64,000 nucleotides of DNA, from the NCBI GenBank assembly GCA_910576865.1, contig CAJTKE010000005.1:62001-126000 (forward strand). The letters run 5' to 3'. Every line of letters begins with the position of its first letter. Positions within the stretch are counted from its first letter, which is position 1. Source of the stretch: an uncultured Oscillibacter sp. GTDB taxonomy: Bacteria; Bacillota; Clostridia; Oscillospirales; Oscillospiraceae. The position numbers and the translations under genes were made by a program. Positions 42,858 to 50,629 of the stretch are shown one piece after another. The notes beneath the pieces were generated by a model, which was not told the DNA's origin, made no database searches, and was given only the letters and a program-made list of their open reading frames with translations.

Positions 42858-43739
42858 ATGACGGGACGGATTCAAAAGGCCCTCAGCGGCTTCTACTACG
42901 TGGACACCGGCGTTGAAGTCCTGCAATGCCGAGCCAGGGGAAAATTCCGCAAAGAGGGGATTTCCCCCCTGGTGGGAGACCGGGTGGAAGTCCGGGAGCT
43001 GGGCGGCGGCGAGGGCTTCGTCGAAAAAATCCTGCCACGGCGGAACGCCTTCGCCCGGCCCGCCGTGGCCAACATCGACCAGCTGGTGGTCATCGCCTCC
43101 GCCGCCATTCCGAAGACGGACCCCTTCCTCATCGACCGGGTGGCCGCCATCGCGGCTTTGAAGGACTGCGCTGTGGCGGTGGTGCTGAACAAGTGCGACC
43201 TGGACCCGGCGGACCGGCTTTATGAGATTTACCGTGCCTCCGGCTTCCCGACCCTGCGGGTCAGTGCGGAAACCGGGGAGGGAATGGAGGACTTGAAGGG
43301 CCTGATTACCGGGAAGCTGTCTGCCTTTACAGGCAACTCCGGCGTAGGGAAATCCAGCATTTTGAACGCCCTGGACCCGGATTTTCATTTACAGGTGGGA
43401 GAGGTCAGCGCGGCCCTGGGCCGGGGGCGGCACACCACCCGCCATGTGGAGCTGCACCGCCTCTCCTGCGGGGCGGAGGTGGTGGACACACCGGGGTTTT
43501 CCTCCTTCGACGCCGAGGAGCTGGACCTGGAATTGAAACGCCGCCTGCCGGAGACCTTCCTGGAGTTCACGCCCTGTTTGGGGAAGTGCCGCTTTGTGGG
43601 GTGCAGCCACACTCGGGAAAAGGGCTGTGCCGTACTGGAGGCCCTCCACCGGGGGGAGATTCAGAAGAGTCGGCACGACAGCTATCTCCGACTCTACGAG
43701 GAATTGAAGCCCCTTCGGGATTGGCAGGAGAAAAAATGA
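42858..43739 (+). CDS. rsgA: Ribosome small-subunit biogenesis GTPase RsgA
   Basis: RsgA is a circularly permuted GTPase in 30S maturation. The 293-residue protein has an N-terminal OB fold, G4 (VLNKCDL) before G1 (FTGNSGVGKSSILNAL) and G3 (VDTPGFSSF), and a C-terminal zinc knuckle with CLGKCRFVGCSHTREKGC. ATG 42858 lies one base after the prkC stop; no strong Shine-Dalgarno is apparent, so coupling is likely. In Bacillus rpe, thiN and spoVM follow; here spoVM is next but one. Confidence 0.95.
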   Translation: MTGRIQKALSGFYYVDTGVEVLQCRARGKFRKEGISPLVGDRVEVRELGGGEGFVEKILPRRNAFARPAVANIDQLVVIASAAIPKTDPFLIDRVAAIAALKDCAVAVVLNKCDLDPADRLYEIYRASGFPTLRVSAETGEGMEDLKGLITGKLSAFTGNSGVGKSSILNALDPDFHLQVGEVSAALGRGRHTTRHVELHRLSCGAEVVDTPGFSSFDAEELDLELKRRLPETFLEFTPCLGKCRFVGCSHTREKGCAVLEALHRGEIQKSRHDSYLRLYEELKPLRDWQEKK

Positions 43740-43774
43740 AGAAACGCCGCCTCGTTTTCGGGGCGGCGTTTCTT
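43739..43774 (+). terminator. Intrinsic terminator after rsgA
   Basis: AAGAAACGCCGCC and GGCGGCGTTTCTT form a perfect 13-bp stem with a ten-base loop. The T-rich end is inside the stem itself. Confidence 0.65.
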
Positions 43775-43830
43775 CACCATGGACTGCCCTGGCGTATATA
43801 CTGGAAAGGAAGGAAAGGAGGCGGGCCGCA

Positions 43831-44037
43831 ATGGGCTGTGGAAACGGGAGCTTCGGAGGAGGAGGATTTGGAAATTGGGGCTGCGGAAACGGCGGCGGGG
43901 GAATCCGCTTGCTGGGCTTGTTCGCCGTGGCTCTGGGCGCGGGAATCTTGATTGCCGCGGTATTTCCGGTGGGCGTGCTGATGTTCCTGGTTGCGTTTCT
44001 GCTGATCGGCTGCGGCTGCGTCTGCTGCCGGCGTTGA
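43831..44037 (+). CDS. Small Gly/Cys-rich membrane protein, possibly sporulation-related
   Basis: Not recognised. The 68-residue product has a glycine/asparagine-rich start (MGCGNGSFGGGGFGNWGCGN), two hydrophobic segments (IRLLGLFAVALGAGILIAAV and VLMFLVAFLLIGCGCVCC) and cysteines at both ends. AAAGGAGG lies upstream of the ATG. It sits 20 bases before spoVM on the same strand, so co-expression during spore coat formation is plausible but unproven. Confidence 0.6.
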   Translation: MGCGNGSFGGGGFGNWGCGNGGGGIRLLGLFAVALGAGILIAAVFPVGVLMFLVAFLLIGCGCVCCRR

Positions 44038-44057
44038 GAATTGAGAGGAGGCGTCTT

Positions 44058-44126
44058 ATGAATATCGTGGTCTGGAAGTCCCCTAAAATGCTCCGGGGCA
44101 TCCTGAAGAAGATTTTCAAGGTCTGA
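44058..44126 (+). CDS. spoVM: Stage V sporulation protein M (22 residues)
   Basis: This tiny gene has an AGAGGAGG site seven bases before its ATG and encodes 22 residues containing KSPKMLRGILKKIF. It aligns without gaps to Bacillus SpoVM (26 residues, with KLPKFLGGI): Lys7, Pro9, Lys10, Leu12, Gly14 and Ile15 coincide, and Pro9 is the residue needed for binding curved membrane. SpoVM is an amphipathic helix that marks the forespore surface and anchors SpoIVA. Its place downstream of prpC-prkC-rsgA matches Bacillus synteny, and spoIVA is 4.3 kb away. It is easily missed because of its length. Confidence 0.88.
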   Translation: MNIVVWKSPKMLRGILKKIFKV

Positions 44127-44128
44127 AA

Positions 44129-44156
44129 CATATCCCGTTCCTGCGGCGCATAGAGT
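44129..44156 (+). promoter_or_regulatory. SigmaE-like promoter for the SPOCS/LysM gene
   Basis: CATATC and CATAGAGT are 14 bases apart, beginning three bases after the spoVM stop. The -10 octamer and spacing equal those before spoIIIAA and spoIVA. Confidence 0.7.
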
Positions 44157-44199
44157 AGGACATGGATTCTATGCCTGCCGGGAAAGGAAGGACTTCTTT

Positions 44200-45738
44200 A
44201 TGGAACTGGATTTGAAAAAAGTGTCTTTGGACGCCTACGAGACGGGCGGGGAGCTGACCCTGACCCAGGAGGAGACGGCGGAGACCATCGTGCCGGACTA
44301 CTGTCCGGACATCGCCCGCATCATTGAGACCGACGGGAAGGTCTACCTTCACAGCCGGGAGCTGCGGGACGGAAAAGCGGAGCTTTCCGGCACCGTCCGG
44401 GTCACGGTGCTCTACACCCCCGACGGGGAAAGCGGCGTCCGCACGCTGGAATTCGCCATTCCCTTCACCGCCGAGAGTGACGGCCGGGCCCTGCCGGACT
44501 GCCAGCATCTGACGGCGGAGACGGAGACGGAATTCCTGGAGGCCCGGATGCTGAACCCCCGGAAGATCTTCACCCACTGCAAGCTGGTGACCCATGTGAC
44601 CGGCTACCAGCGCAAGCCCCTGGTCTTCTGCGAGGACACGGAGGCGGAGCCGGAGCTCCAGGTGGAGAAGCGCCAGGAGGGACAGCACGCCATCCTTCTG
44701 ACCCACATTGCGGAAAAGGATTTCACCTTCACGGAGGAGATGAACCTCTCCCCGGGGCGGGAGGGGGCGGCGGAGCTGCTGACCAGCCAGGTCTCCAGCA
44801 ATGTCACGGAGACGAAGATCGTGGGGAGCAAGCTGATTTTCAAGGGCGTGTTCTCCATCAGCCTGCTTTACCGGGACGTGGCGGGCGGCTGCGGCTCGGC
44901 CTCCGCGGAGCTTCCCTTTTCCCAGATCATGGAGGTGGAGGGGGCCAAAGAGGGCTCCGCCGCCAGTTTGCAGCTGCAGCTCACGGGAACGGACTTCCAG
45001 ATTGACGGCGACGACCCGGAGGGCCGTCAGATCGCGGTGACACTCTATCTCCATGCCACGGCCCTGCTGCGGGAGGAGGAGGAGCTGACGCTGCTCAGCG
45101 ATCTGTATTCCACCGCCTACGACATGACCTATGAGGCCGCGCCGCTGAACATCACCAGCTTCTGCGAGAACCTGACCCGCCGGCAGACCCTGCGGGAGGT
45201 GCTGGAGATCGGCGTGGTGGCGGAGTCCATCCTGGCCCTGTCCGCCAAATGCGGCGCGGTGTCCGTCAGTCGGGAGGGGAACATGGCGGTCCTCCGGGCC
45301 GGCGTGACGGTGCGGGCCATGTATCTGGACGAGGGCGGCGTGCCCTTGGTTGCCGAGCGGAGCATCGACGCCGGCTGTCAGCTGGAGCTGCCGGAGGACA
45401 GCCGGATCACCGCCCGGGCCGTCTGCGCCGAGGAGGTTCAGGGCACCCTGGGGGACCGGGGCATCGAGGTCCGCTTCCCGGTGGACTTCCACGTTGAGGC
45501 GGCGGCCAGGGTGAAGAAGGTCTGCGTCTCCGCCGCCAAGCTGGATCAGGAGACGGTCAAGGACCTGACCGGAGCGCCCTCCCTGGTCCTGCGGTGCATC
45601 GGACGGCAGGAGAGCGCCTGGGATCTGGCGAAAAAGTACAACACCACCATCTCCGCCATCCTCTCCGCCAACCAGCTGGAGGGGGAGGAGGACATTCCCC
45701 AGGATCAAATGCTGCTGATCCCCAGAAAAAGAGCGTGA
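44200..45738 (+). CDS. SPOCS (DUF3794) and LysM domain protein, spore-associated
   Basis: The 512-residue protein has an N-terminal DUF3794 repeat (IVPDYCPDIARIIETDGKVYL is the family hallmark), at least two further DUF3794-like units, and a C-terminal LysM domain (about residues 463-510, ESAWDLAKKYNTTISAILSAN) that binds peptidoglycan. DUF3794/SPOCS proteins are spore coat or cortex proteins such as SafA/SpoVID relatives, and LysM fits attachment at the forespore surface. It has no signal peptide, as expected for a mother-cell protein. Promoter and neighbourhood (spoVM, spoIVA) support this. Confidence 0.88.
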   Translation: MELDLKKVSLDAYETGGELTLTQEETAETIVPDYCPDIARIIETDGKVYLHSRELRDGKAELSGTVRVTVLYTPDGESGVRTLEFAIPFTAESDGRALPDCQHLTAETETEFLEARMLNPRKIFTHCKLVTHVTGYQRKPLVFCEDTEAEPELQVEKRQEGQHAILLTHIAEKDFTFTEEMNLSPGREGAAELLTSQVSSNVTETKIVGSKLIFKGVFSISLLYRDVAGGCGSASAELPFSQIMEVEGAKEGSAASLQLQLTGTDFQIDGDDPEGRQIAVTLYLHATALLREEEELTLLSDLYSTAYDMTYEAAPLNITSFCENLTRRQTLREVLEIGVVAESILALSAKCGAVSVSREGNMAVLRAGVTVRAMYLDEGGVPLVAERSIDAGCQLELPEDSRITARAVCAEEVQGTLGDRGIEVRFPVDFHVEAAARVKKVCVSAAKLDQETVKDLTGAPSLVLRCIGRQESAWDLAKKYNTTISAILSANQLEGEEDIPQDQMLLIPRKRA

Positions 45739-45773
45739 AAAAGGAGCGCGGGAGGTTTTCCCGCGCTCCTTTT
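45739..45773. terminator. Bidirectional terminator
   Basis: AAAAGGAGCGCGGGA and TCCCGCGCTCCTTTT pair perfectly over 15 bp. It lies between the SPOCS/LysM gene and the converging ABC transporter operon and can serve both. Confidence 0.9.
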
Positions 45774-45787
45774 GTGAATGCCGCGCC

Positions 45788-46555
45788 TCAGCCGTTTGCG
45801 TAACGGGAGAGAAACTGCCGCGTCCGCTCCTCCTTGGGGTGGTCGATGACCTCCCTGGGGTCGCCCTGCTCCACGATGACACCGCCGTCCATGAAGATCA
45901 CCTGATCCGCCACGTCTCGAGCAAAGGCCATCTCGTGGGTGACGATGATCATGGTGGTCTTCTGCTCCGCCAGGGAGCGGATGACCCGCAGGACCTCCCC
46001 GGTGAGCTCCGGGTCCAGGGCGGAGGTGGGTTCGTCAAAGCAGAGGATATCCGGGTGAAGAGCCAGCGCCCGGGCGATGGCCACCCGCTGCTGCTGCCCG
46101 CCGGAGAGCTGGTGGGGATAATGCTCCGCCCGGTCGGCCAAGCCCATCTTGGACAGCAGCTCCCGGCCCGACTTCACAATCTCCTCCTTGCTCTCGCCGC
46201 CCCGCTCCCTGGCCAGCAGCTCCCGGGCCAGGGTGACGTTCTGCAGGGCCGTGTACTGGGGGAAGAGGTTGAAGTTCTGGAAGACCAGTCCGAAATGGAG
46301 GCGCTTCTGACGGATGTCCTTTTCCGCCTGAGTGGAGGGGTCCGACGCGTCGAAGATGACGTTTCCCTTCACGGCAATGGCGCCGTGGTCGGGCCGCTCC
46401 AGGAAGTTCAGACAGCGGAGAAGGGTGGTCTTGCCGGAGCCGGAGGAGCCGATGATGGACAGAGCCTGCCCCTCCTCCAGGGAGAAGCTGATATCGCTGA
46501 GGACCTGGGTGCTGCCGAAGTGTTTTTCAATGTTCCGTACCTCTAAGATCGCCAT
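45788..46555 (-). CDS. Amino acid ABC transporter, ATP-binding protein
   Basis: The 255-residue ATPase of polar amino acid type has Walker A GSSGSGKTTLLRCLNFLE, the signature LSGGQQQRVAIARAL, Walker B ILCFDEPTSALDPE and the switch histidine VTHEMAFARDVAD. It would power uptake through the neighbouring permease. The substrate (glutamine, cystine, arginine or other) cannot be told from this subunit. It is the last gene of the three-gene operon. Confidence 0.94.
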   Translation of the reverse strand: MAILEVRNIEKHFGSTQVLSDISFSLEEGQALSIIGSSGSGKTTLLRCLNFLERPDHGAIAVKGNVIFDASDPSTQAEKDIRQKRLHFGLVFQNFNLFPQYTALQNVTLARELLARERGGESKEEIVKSGRELLSKMGLADRAEHYPHQLSGGQQQRVAIARALALHPDILCFDEPTSALDPELTGEVLRVIRSLAEQKTTMIIVTHEMAFARDVADQVIFMDGGVIVEQGDPREVIDHPKEERTRQFLSRYANG

Positions 46556-46570
46556 AGGATACCGCCTCCT

Positions 46571-47221
46571 TTAACGGAAATAGTCCAGCTTCCGCTCGAA
46601 CCAGTTGAACAGCAGCGTCAGGGCGCCCACGAAGACCAGGAAGAAAATCGCCGTGGAAAACAGGGGCCAGATGAGGCCCTTGGAGGCGTATTCGTTGGCG
46701 GTCATGATGATTTCCTTATTGGAGATGATCCGGGCCAGGGAGGTATCTTTGACCAGGGTGATGATCTCGTTGCCCATGGGGGGGACGATGCGCTTGACCA
46801 GTTGGAGGAGGGTGACCTTGAAAAAAATCTGCGGTTTCGTCATGCCCAGCACCTGCCCGGCCTCATACTGCCCCCGTGGCACAGACTCGATGCCGCCCCG
46901 AAAGATCTCGGAGAAATAACAGGCGTAGTTGATGACGAAGGCCACCACCGCCGCCATGAGGCGGCCGCTGTTGCCGGAGGGCCAGGGGGACCCCCAGCCC
47001 ATCAGGCCGGGGCCGAGGAAGATGACCAGCAGCTGGAGCATCAGGGGCGTGCCGCGGATAATCCAGACAAAGGTCTTCATCAGCCAGGACAGAGGCTTGA
47101 AGCGACTCATGGAGCCAAAGCAGATCAGCAGCCCCAGGGGGATCGAAAACAGCAGCGTCAGCCCGAAGAGCTGACAGTTGATAACAAAGCCCTCACACAG
47201 ACGGCCCAGGATCACACTCAT
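46571..47221 (-). CDS. Amino acid ABC transporter, permease protein
   Basis: The 216-residue membrane protein belongs to the HisM/GlnP group: about five helices and the EAA loop PRGQYEAGQVLGMTKPQIFF that contacts the ATPase. The final KDTSLARIISNKEIIM is typical. ATG 47221 has AGGTGG six bases ahead; an upstream in-frame ATG five codons earlier is within that site. A strong hairpin separates it from the binding-protein gene. Confidence 0.93.
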   Translation of the reverse strand: MSVILGRLCEGFVINCQLFGLTLLFSIPLGLLICFGSMSRFKPLSWLMKTFVWIIRGTPLMLQLLVIFLGPGLMGWGSPWPSGNSGRLMAAVVAFVINYACYFSEIFRGGIESVPRGQYEAGQVLGMTKPQIFFKVTLLQLVKRIVPPMGNEIITLVKDTSLARIISNKEIIMTANEYASKGLIWPLFSTAIFFLVFVGALTLLFNWFERKLDYFR

Positions 47222-47248
47222 GTCGTTCCACCTCAAAAAGCACTCTAT

Positions 47249-47278
47249 GGGACAAGGGGAAAAGCGTCCCCTTGTCCC
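47249..47278 (-). terminator. Intercistronic hairpin between binding-protein and permease genes
   Basis: GGGACAAGGGGA and TCCCCTTGTCCC pair perfectly over 12 bp. On the minus strand it follows the binding-protein gene, with a delayed T-tract (gcttttt) nine bases on. It probably acts as a partial terminator or 3' stabiliser, giving more binding protein than permease. Confidence 0.7.
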
Positions 47279-47295
47279 ACAAGAGCGTGTATGTC

Positions 47296-48195
47296 TCAGT
47301 CAGCCAGCTCCAGGTTGTACTGGTCGGCCAGGGCCTTCAGGGAACCGTCGGCCACCATCTCGGCAAAGATGTCGTTTACGGCGTCCCGCACGTCGGAGCC
47401 CTTGCGGAAGGCCACGCCGTAATTCTCCACGGCCAACTCATCCACGATTTCCAGGTCGGCGTAATCCGTGCCCTCGCCGGTCATGGCGTTGGCCAGGGTC
47501 AGGTCCAGGACGGCGGCGTCGGCCGTTCCGGCCTTGACCTCCATCAGGCAGTCGGTCTGGACGCTCTTGCCCACATAGTCGGCCTGGGCCAGCCCGGCGT
47601 CGGGCTCGGAGTCCTCGCCGCCAATAATCTGCGCCTCACCGGCGGAGCCGACCTCCGCGACCACGGTTTTGCCCGCCAGGGAAGCGGTGTCAGTGTACTC
47701 CGTACCGGCCTTGACCACCACTACCTGGGCGTTCTTGACATAGGGGACCGTGCAGTTCATATTGGCTTCCCGCTCGGCGTCCAGGGTCATGCCGTTCCAG
47801 ATGCAGTCGATGGACTTGCCGGCCAGCTCCACTTCCTTGGTCTCCCAGATGATCTCCTGGAACTCCGGCTCCACGCCCAGCCGTTCGCAGACGGCGCGGG
47901 CAAGCTCCGTATCGAAGCCGGTGAAGTTGCCATCCGCGTCGGTGTAGTTCATGGGCTCATATACGGTGTAGCCAACCACCAGCTTCCCATTTCCCCGCAC
48001 ATAGGCCAGATCGCTGTCGGCGTCCGCCTGGTCGCTTCCGGTGTCACCGGCAGTCTGATCTTCCGGAGCAACCACAGACGTGCTGCCGCTGTCGGCGGGA
48101 CTGCCGGAATTATCCGAACCGCCGCCGCAGGCGGCGAGGCTCAGAACCATGGCAAGGGCCAGCAGGAGGGCCCAAAATTTCTTGCTTTTCATCAT
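47296..48195 (-). CDS. Amino acid ABC transporter, substrate-binding lipoprotein
   Basis: The 299-residue protein starts with a lipoprotein signal (MMKSKKFWALLLALAMVLSL with lipobox LAAC, Cys23), a Ser/Asp-rich linker and a periplasmic-binding-type 3 domain (GNGKLVVGYTVYEPMNYTDADG, DGNFTGFDTELARAVCERLG, VAFRKGSDVRDAVND). The family binds polar amino acids. It is the first gene of the operon and has its own promoter; GGAGG stands eight bases before the ATG. Confidence 0.93.
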   Translation of the reverse strand: MMKSKKFWALLLALAMVLSLAACGGGSDNSGSPADSGSTSVVAPEDQTAGDTGSDQADADSDLAYVRGNGKLVVGYTVYEPMNYTDADGNFTGFDTELARAVCERLGVEPEFQEIIWETKEVELAGKSIDCIWNGMTLDAEREANMNCTVPYVKNAQVVVVKAGTEYTDTASLAGKTVVAEVGSAGEAQIIGGEDSEPDAGLAQADYVGKSVQTDCLMEVKAGTADAAVLDLTLANAMTGEGTDYADLEIVDELAVENYGVAFRKGSDVRDAVNDIFAEMVADGSLKALADQYNLELAD

Positions 48196-48215
48196 GTTTT
48201 CATCCTCCAGATTGG

Positions 48216-48233
48216 AACAGGCGGACCTGTTCG
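48216..48233. repeat. Inverted repeat in the transporter leader
   Basis: GAACAGG-cgga-CCTGTTC is a perfect 7-bp inverted repeat between the promoter and start codon of the binding-protein gene; it could be an operator or leader hairpin. Confidence 0.45.
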
Positions 48234-48247
48234 TTTAATACGGTAGC

Positions 48248-48276
48248 AGTTTACCATAGTAAAGAATCCTTGTAAA
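48248..48276 (-). promoter_or_regulatory. SigmaA-type promoter for the amino acid transporter operon
   Basis: On the minus strand, TTTACA and TAAACT are 17 bases apart. A second match shifted downstream (TTTACT, TATTAA) overlaps it. Confidence 0.55.
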
Positions 48277-48351
48277 GCATGATTTCGACCAAATCAGCCC
48301 GGGGGAGGGGAAAAGTTCTTTGTGCGCTTTCTCCAAAACGAGACGGGCCGT

Positions 48352-48379
48352 CATACTTTTGGCTTCTGGGACATAGAGT
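48352..48379 (+). promoter_or_regulatory. SigmaE-like promoter for spoIVA
   Basis: CATACT and CATAGAGT are 14 bases apart, about 38 bases before the spoIVA start. It has the same -10 octamer and spacing as the spoIIIA and SPOCS/LysM promoters. Confidence 0.72.
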
Positions 48380-48417
48380 GGAAACATGAATATGGAGCGG
48401 AAAAAGGACGGGATGCT

Positions 48418-49893
48418 ATGAACACGACCATCTATCAGAATATCGCCACCCGCACGGCGGGGGATATCTACATCGGCGTGGTGGGACCGGTGCGGACCGG
48501 CAAGTCCACCTTCATCAAGCGCTTCATGGAAACTCAGGTGATCCCCAACATTGAGAACGTGTACCGCAAGGAGCGGGCCCGGGATGAGCTGCCCCAGAGC
48601 GGCTCCGGCCGGACCATCATGACGGCGGAGCCCAAGTTCGTTCCGGAGGAGGCGGCCCAGGTCCAGCTGGAGGGCGGCGCGTCCTTCTCCGTGCGGCTCA
48701 TCGACTGCGTGGGCTACATGGTCCGGGGGGCCATCGGCCAGTTTGAGGACGACGCGCCCCGGATGGTCACCACCCCCTGGTACGACCATGAGATTCCCAT
48801 GACCGAGGCGGCGGAAATCGGCACACGGAAGGTCATCTCGGAGCACTCCACCATCGGCATCGTCATCACCACCGACGGCACCGTGGCCGACATCCCCCGG
48901 GAGGACTATCTGGAGGCGGAGGAACGGGTGGTCCGGGAGCTTCAGGAGCTGGGGAAGCCCTTCATTGTCCTGCTGAACTCCGTGGACCCCAAATCCGACC
49001 GGGCGGAGGCCATCGCCCGGGACATCGCCTCCCGCTACGAGGTGAACTGCGTCCCGGTGAACTGCCTGGACCTGGGGGAGGAGGACGTGGCGGACATCCT
49101 CCGGGCGGTGCTCTACGAATTCCCCATGCAGGAGCTGGATCTGTTTCTGCCCCCCTGGGTGGACGCCCTGCCCACGGACCATCCCATCAAGGCCAGCCTC
49201 TACGACGCGGTCCGCCAGGGGACCTCTCAGCTCCAGCACATCCGGGAGGTGGACGGCGTCATCTCCGCCCTGGGAAGTTGCGAGAACATCAGCGAAGCCA
49301 AAATCACCTCCATTGACCTGGGCACCGGCGTGGCGTCGGCCAGCCTCGGCCTGCCCCGGGAGCTGTTCTATCACACCCTGTCGGAGCAGTCCGGTTTTGA
49401 AGTGGGGGACGACGGGGACCTGATGAGTCTGCTGACCCGTTTGGCGGCGGTGAAGGCGGAATACGACAAGGTGGCCGGGGCCCTGCGGGACGTGAAGGAG
49501 ACGGGGTACGGCATCGTGGTCCCCAGCATCGACGAGCTGACCCTGGAGGAGCCGGAGATCATGAAGCAGGGAGGACGCTACGGCGTGAAGCTGAAGGCCA
49601 GCGCCCCCAGCATCCACATGATCCGGGCGGACATCGAGACGGCGGTCTCGCCCATCGTGGGGAACGAGAAGCAGTCGGAGGACATGGTGAACTACCTCCT
49701 CCAGGAGTTCGAGGGGGACACCAGCAAGATCTGGCAGTCCAACATCTTCGGCCGGAGCTTCCACGAGCTGGTCAGCGACGACCTCCAGGGCAAACTGAAG
49801 CGCATGCCGGACGATGCCCGGAAGAAGCTCCAGGAGACCCTGACCCGCATCATCAACGAGGGCAGCGGTGGGCTGATCTGCATCATCCTATAA
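48418..49893 (+). CDS. spoIVA: Stage IV sporulation protein A
   Basis: SpoIVA is an ATPase that polymerises on the forespore surface to form the coat base layer, recruited by SpoVM. The 492-residue protein has Walker A GVVGPVRTGKSTFIKRFM (residues about 22-39), the family N-terminus NTTIYQNIATRTAGDIYIGV and the conserved tail EGSGGLICIIL-like end needed for SpoVM contact. AAAAAGGA lies nine bases before ATG 48418; an in-frame extension upstream contains the promoter and is not used. Confidence 0.97.
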   Translation: MNTTIYQNIATRTAGDIYIGVVGPVRTGKSTFIKRFMETQVIPNIENVYRKERARDELPQSGSGRTIMTAEPKFVPEEAAQVQLEGGASFSVRLIDCVGYMVRGAIGQFEDDAPRMVTTPWYDHEIPMTEAAEIGTRKVISEHSTIGIVITTDGTVADIPREDYLEAEERVVRELQELGKPFIVLLNSVDPKSDRAEAIARDIASRYEVNCVPVNCLDLGEEDVADILRAVLYEFPMQELDLFLPPWVDALPTDHPIKASLYDAVRQGTSQLQHIREVDGVISALGSCENISEAKITSIDLGTGVASASLGLPRELFYHTLSEQSGFEVGDDGDLMSLLTRLAAVKAEYDKVAGALRDVKETGYGIVVPSIDELTLEEPEIMKQGGRYGVKLKASAPSIHMIRADIETAVSPIVGNEKQSEDMVNYLLQEFEGDTSKIWQSNIFGRSFHELVSDDLQGKLKRMPDDARKKLQETLTRIINEGSGGLICIIL

Positions 49894-49895
49894 GA

Positions 49896-49932
49896 AAAGG
49901 GCGGGCATTGGAACACCAATGCCCGCCTTTCT
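49896..49932. terminator. Bidirectional terminator
   Basis: AAAGGGCGGGCATTGG-aca-CCAATGCCCGCCTTT (one bulged G) lies between spoIVA and the converging ogt gene. Confidence 0.85.
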
Positions 49933-49951
49933 TCATGGAACCATCCCGGTT

Positions 49952-50482
49952 TTATAATGCCGTTCCCTTCTTTGGCGTATACAGCCTGGACAGGTCCGCT
50001 CCCTCCAGCTCCAGCAGAAAGCGCTTTTTCGCGACGCCTCCGGCGTAGCCCGTCAGGCTGCCGTCCGCCCCCACCACACGGTGGCATGGGATCAGGATGG
50101 AAATGGGATTGTGCCCCACGGCCCCGCCCACCGCCTGGGGGGAGGCGGGGACCCCGGCGGCTTTCAGTCTCTCCGTCAATGCGCCGTAAGTGGTGGTTTC
50201 TCCAAAGGGAATTTCCAGCAGCAGCTTCCATACCCTCTGGCGGAACTCGCTGCCCCTGGGGGCCAGGGGCGGCAGGGGAGGGAGGTCCCGCTTCTCAAAA
50301 TAGGCGTCCAGCCAGTTCTTCGCTTGGCGAAAGGCCGGCAGGTCCGGCTGTTCCTCCGTATCCGCCTCCAGTCCGGCGGCATAGTACTTCTGGCCCTCCA
50401 GCCAGAGGCCGGTGACCGCCGCTCCGTCGGAGGACACGGTCAAAGAGCCTAGAGGGGAGGCCAGCTTCATCAGGCAGGTCAT
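49952..50482 (-). CDS. ogt: Methylated-DNA--protein-cysteine methyltransferase
   Basis: This suicide enzyme repairs O6-alkylguanine by moving the alkyl group to its own cysteine. The 176-residue protein has an N-terminal ribonuclease-like domain (SPLGSLTVSSDGAAVTGLWL) and the catalytic domain with FRQRVWKLLLEIPFGETTTYG and the active-site IPCHRVV. ATG 50482 follows AAGGAAGG by eight bases; a TTG two codons earlier is less likely. It is divergent from coaX. Confidence 0.94.
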   Translation of the reverse strand: MTCLMKLASPLGSLTVSSDGAAVTGLWLEGQKYYAAGLEADTEEQPDLPAFRQAKNWLDAYFEKRDLPPLPPLAPRGSEFRQRVWKLLLEIPFGETTTYGALTERLKAAGVPASPQAVGGAVGHNPISILIPCHRVVGADGSLTGYAGGVAKKRFLLELEGADLSRLYTPKKGTAL

Positions 50483-50514
50483 GGGCAATGCCTTCCTTTC
50501 GTTTGGATACGTTC

Positions 50515-50543
50515 ATTGTAACAGAACAATTGTATGGGTGCAA
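50515..50543 (-). promoter_or_regulatory. SigmaA-type promoter for ogt
   Basis: On the minus strand, TTGCAC and TACAAT are 17 bases apart, 33 bases before the ogt start. Confidence 0.75.
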
Positions 50544-50560
50544 GCTCTTTTTTCTCGCTC

Positions 50561-50589
50561 TTGCAAGGCGGCAAAACTCGTGCTACTAT
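50561..50589 (+). promoter_or_regulatory. SigmaA-type promoter for coaX
   Basis: TTGCAA and TACTAT are 17 bases apart, about 40 bases before the coaX start and back-to-back with the ogt promoter. Confidence 0.7.
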
Positions 50590-50629
50590 ATGAATATACA
50601 GCAAAACCGGAACGAAAGGAGCAATCTCC

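Noticed and set aside
43795..43802. TATATACT before the small Gly/Cys-rich gene as a SigmaE -10
   Set aside because: It fits xATAxAxT loosely, but there is no matching -35.
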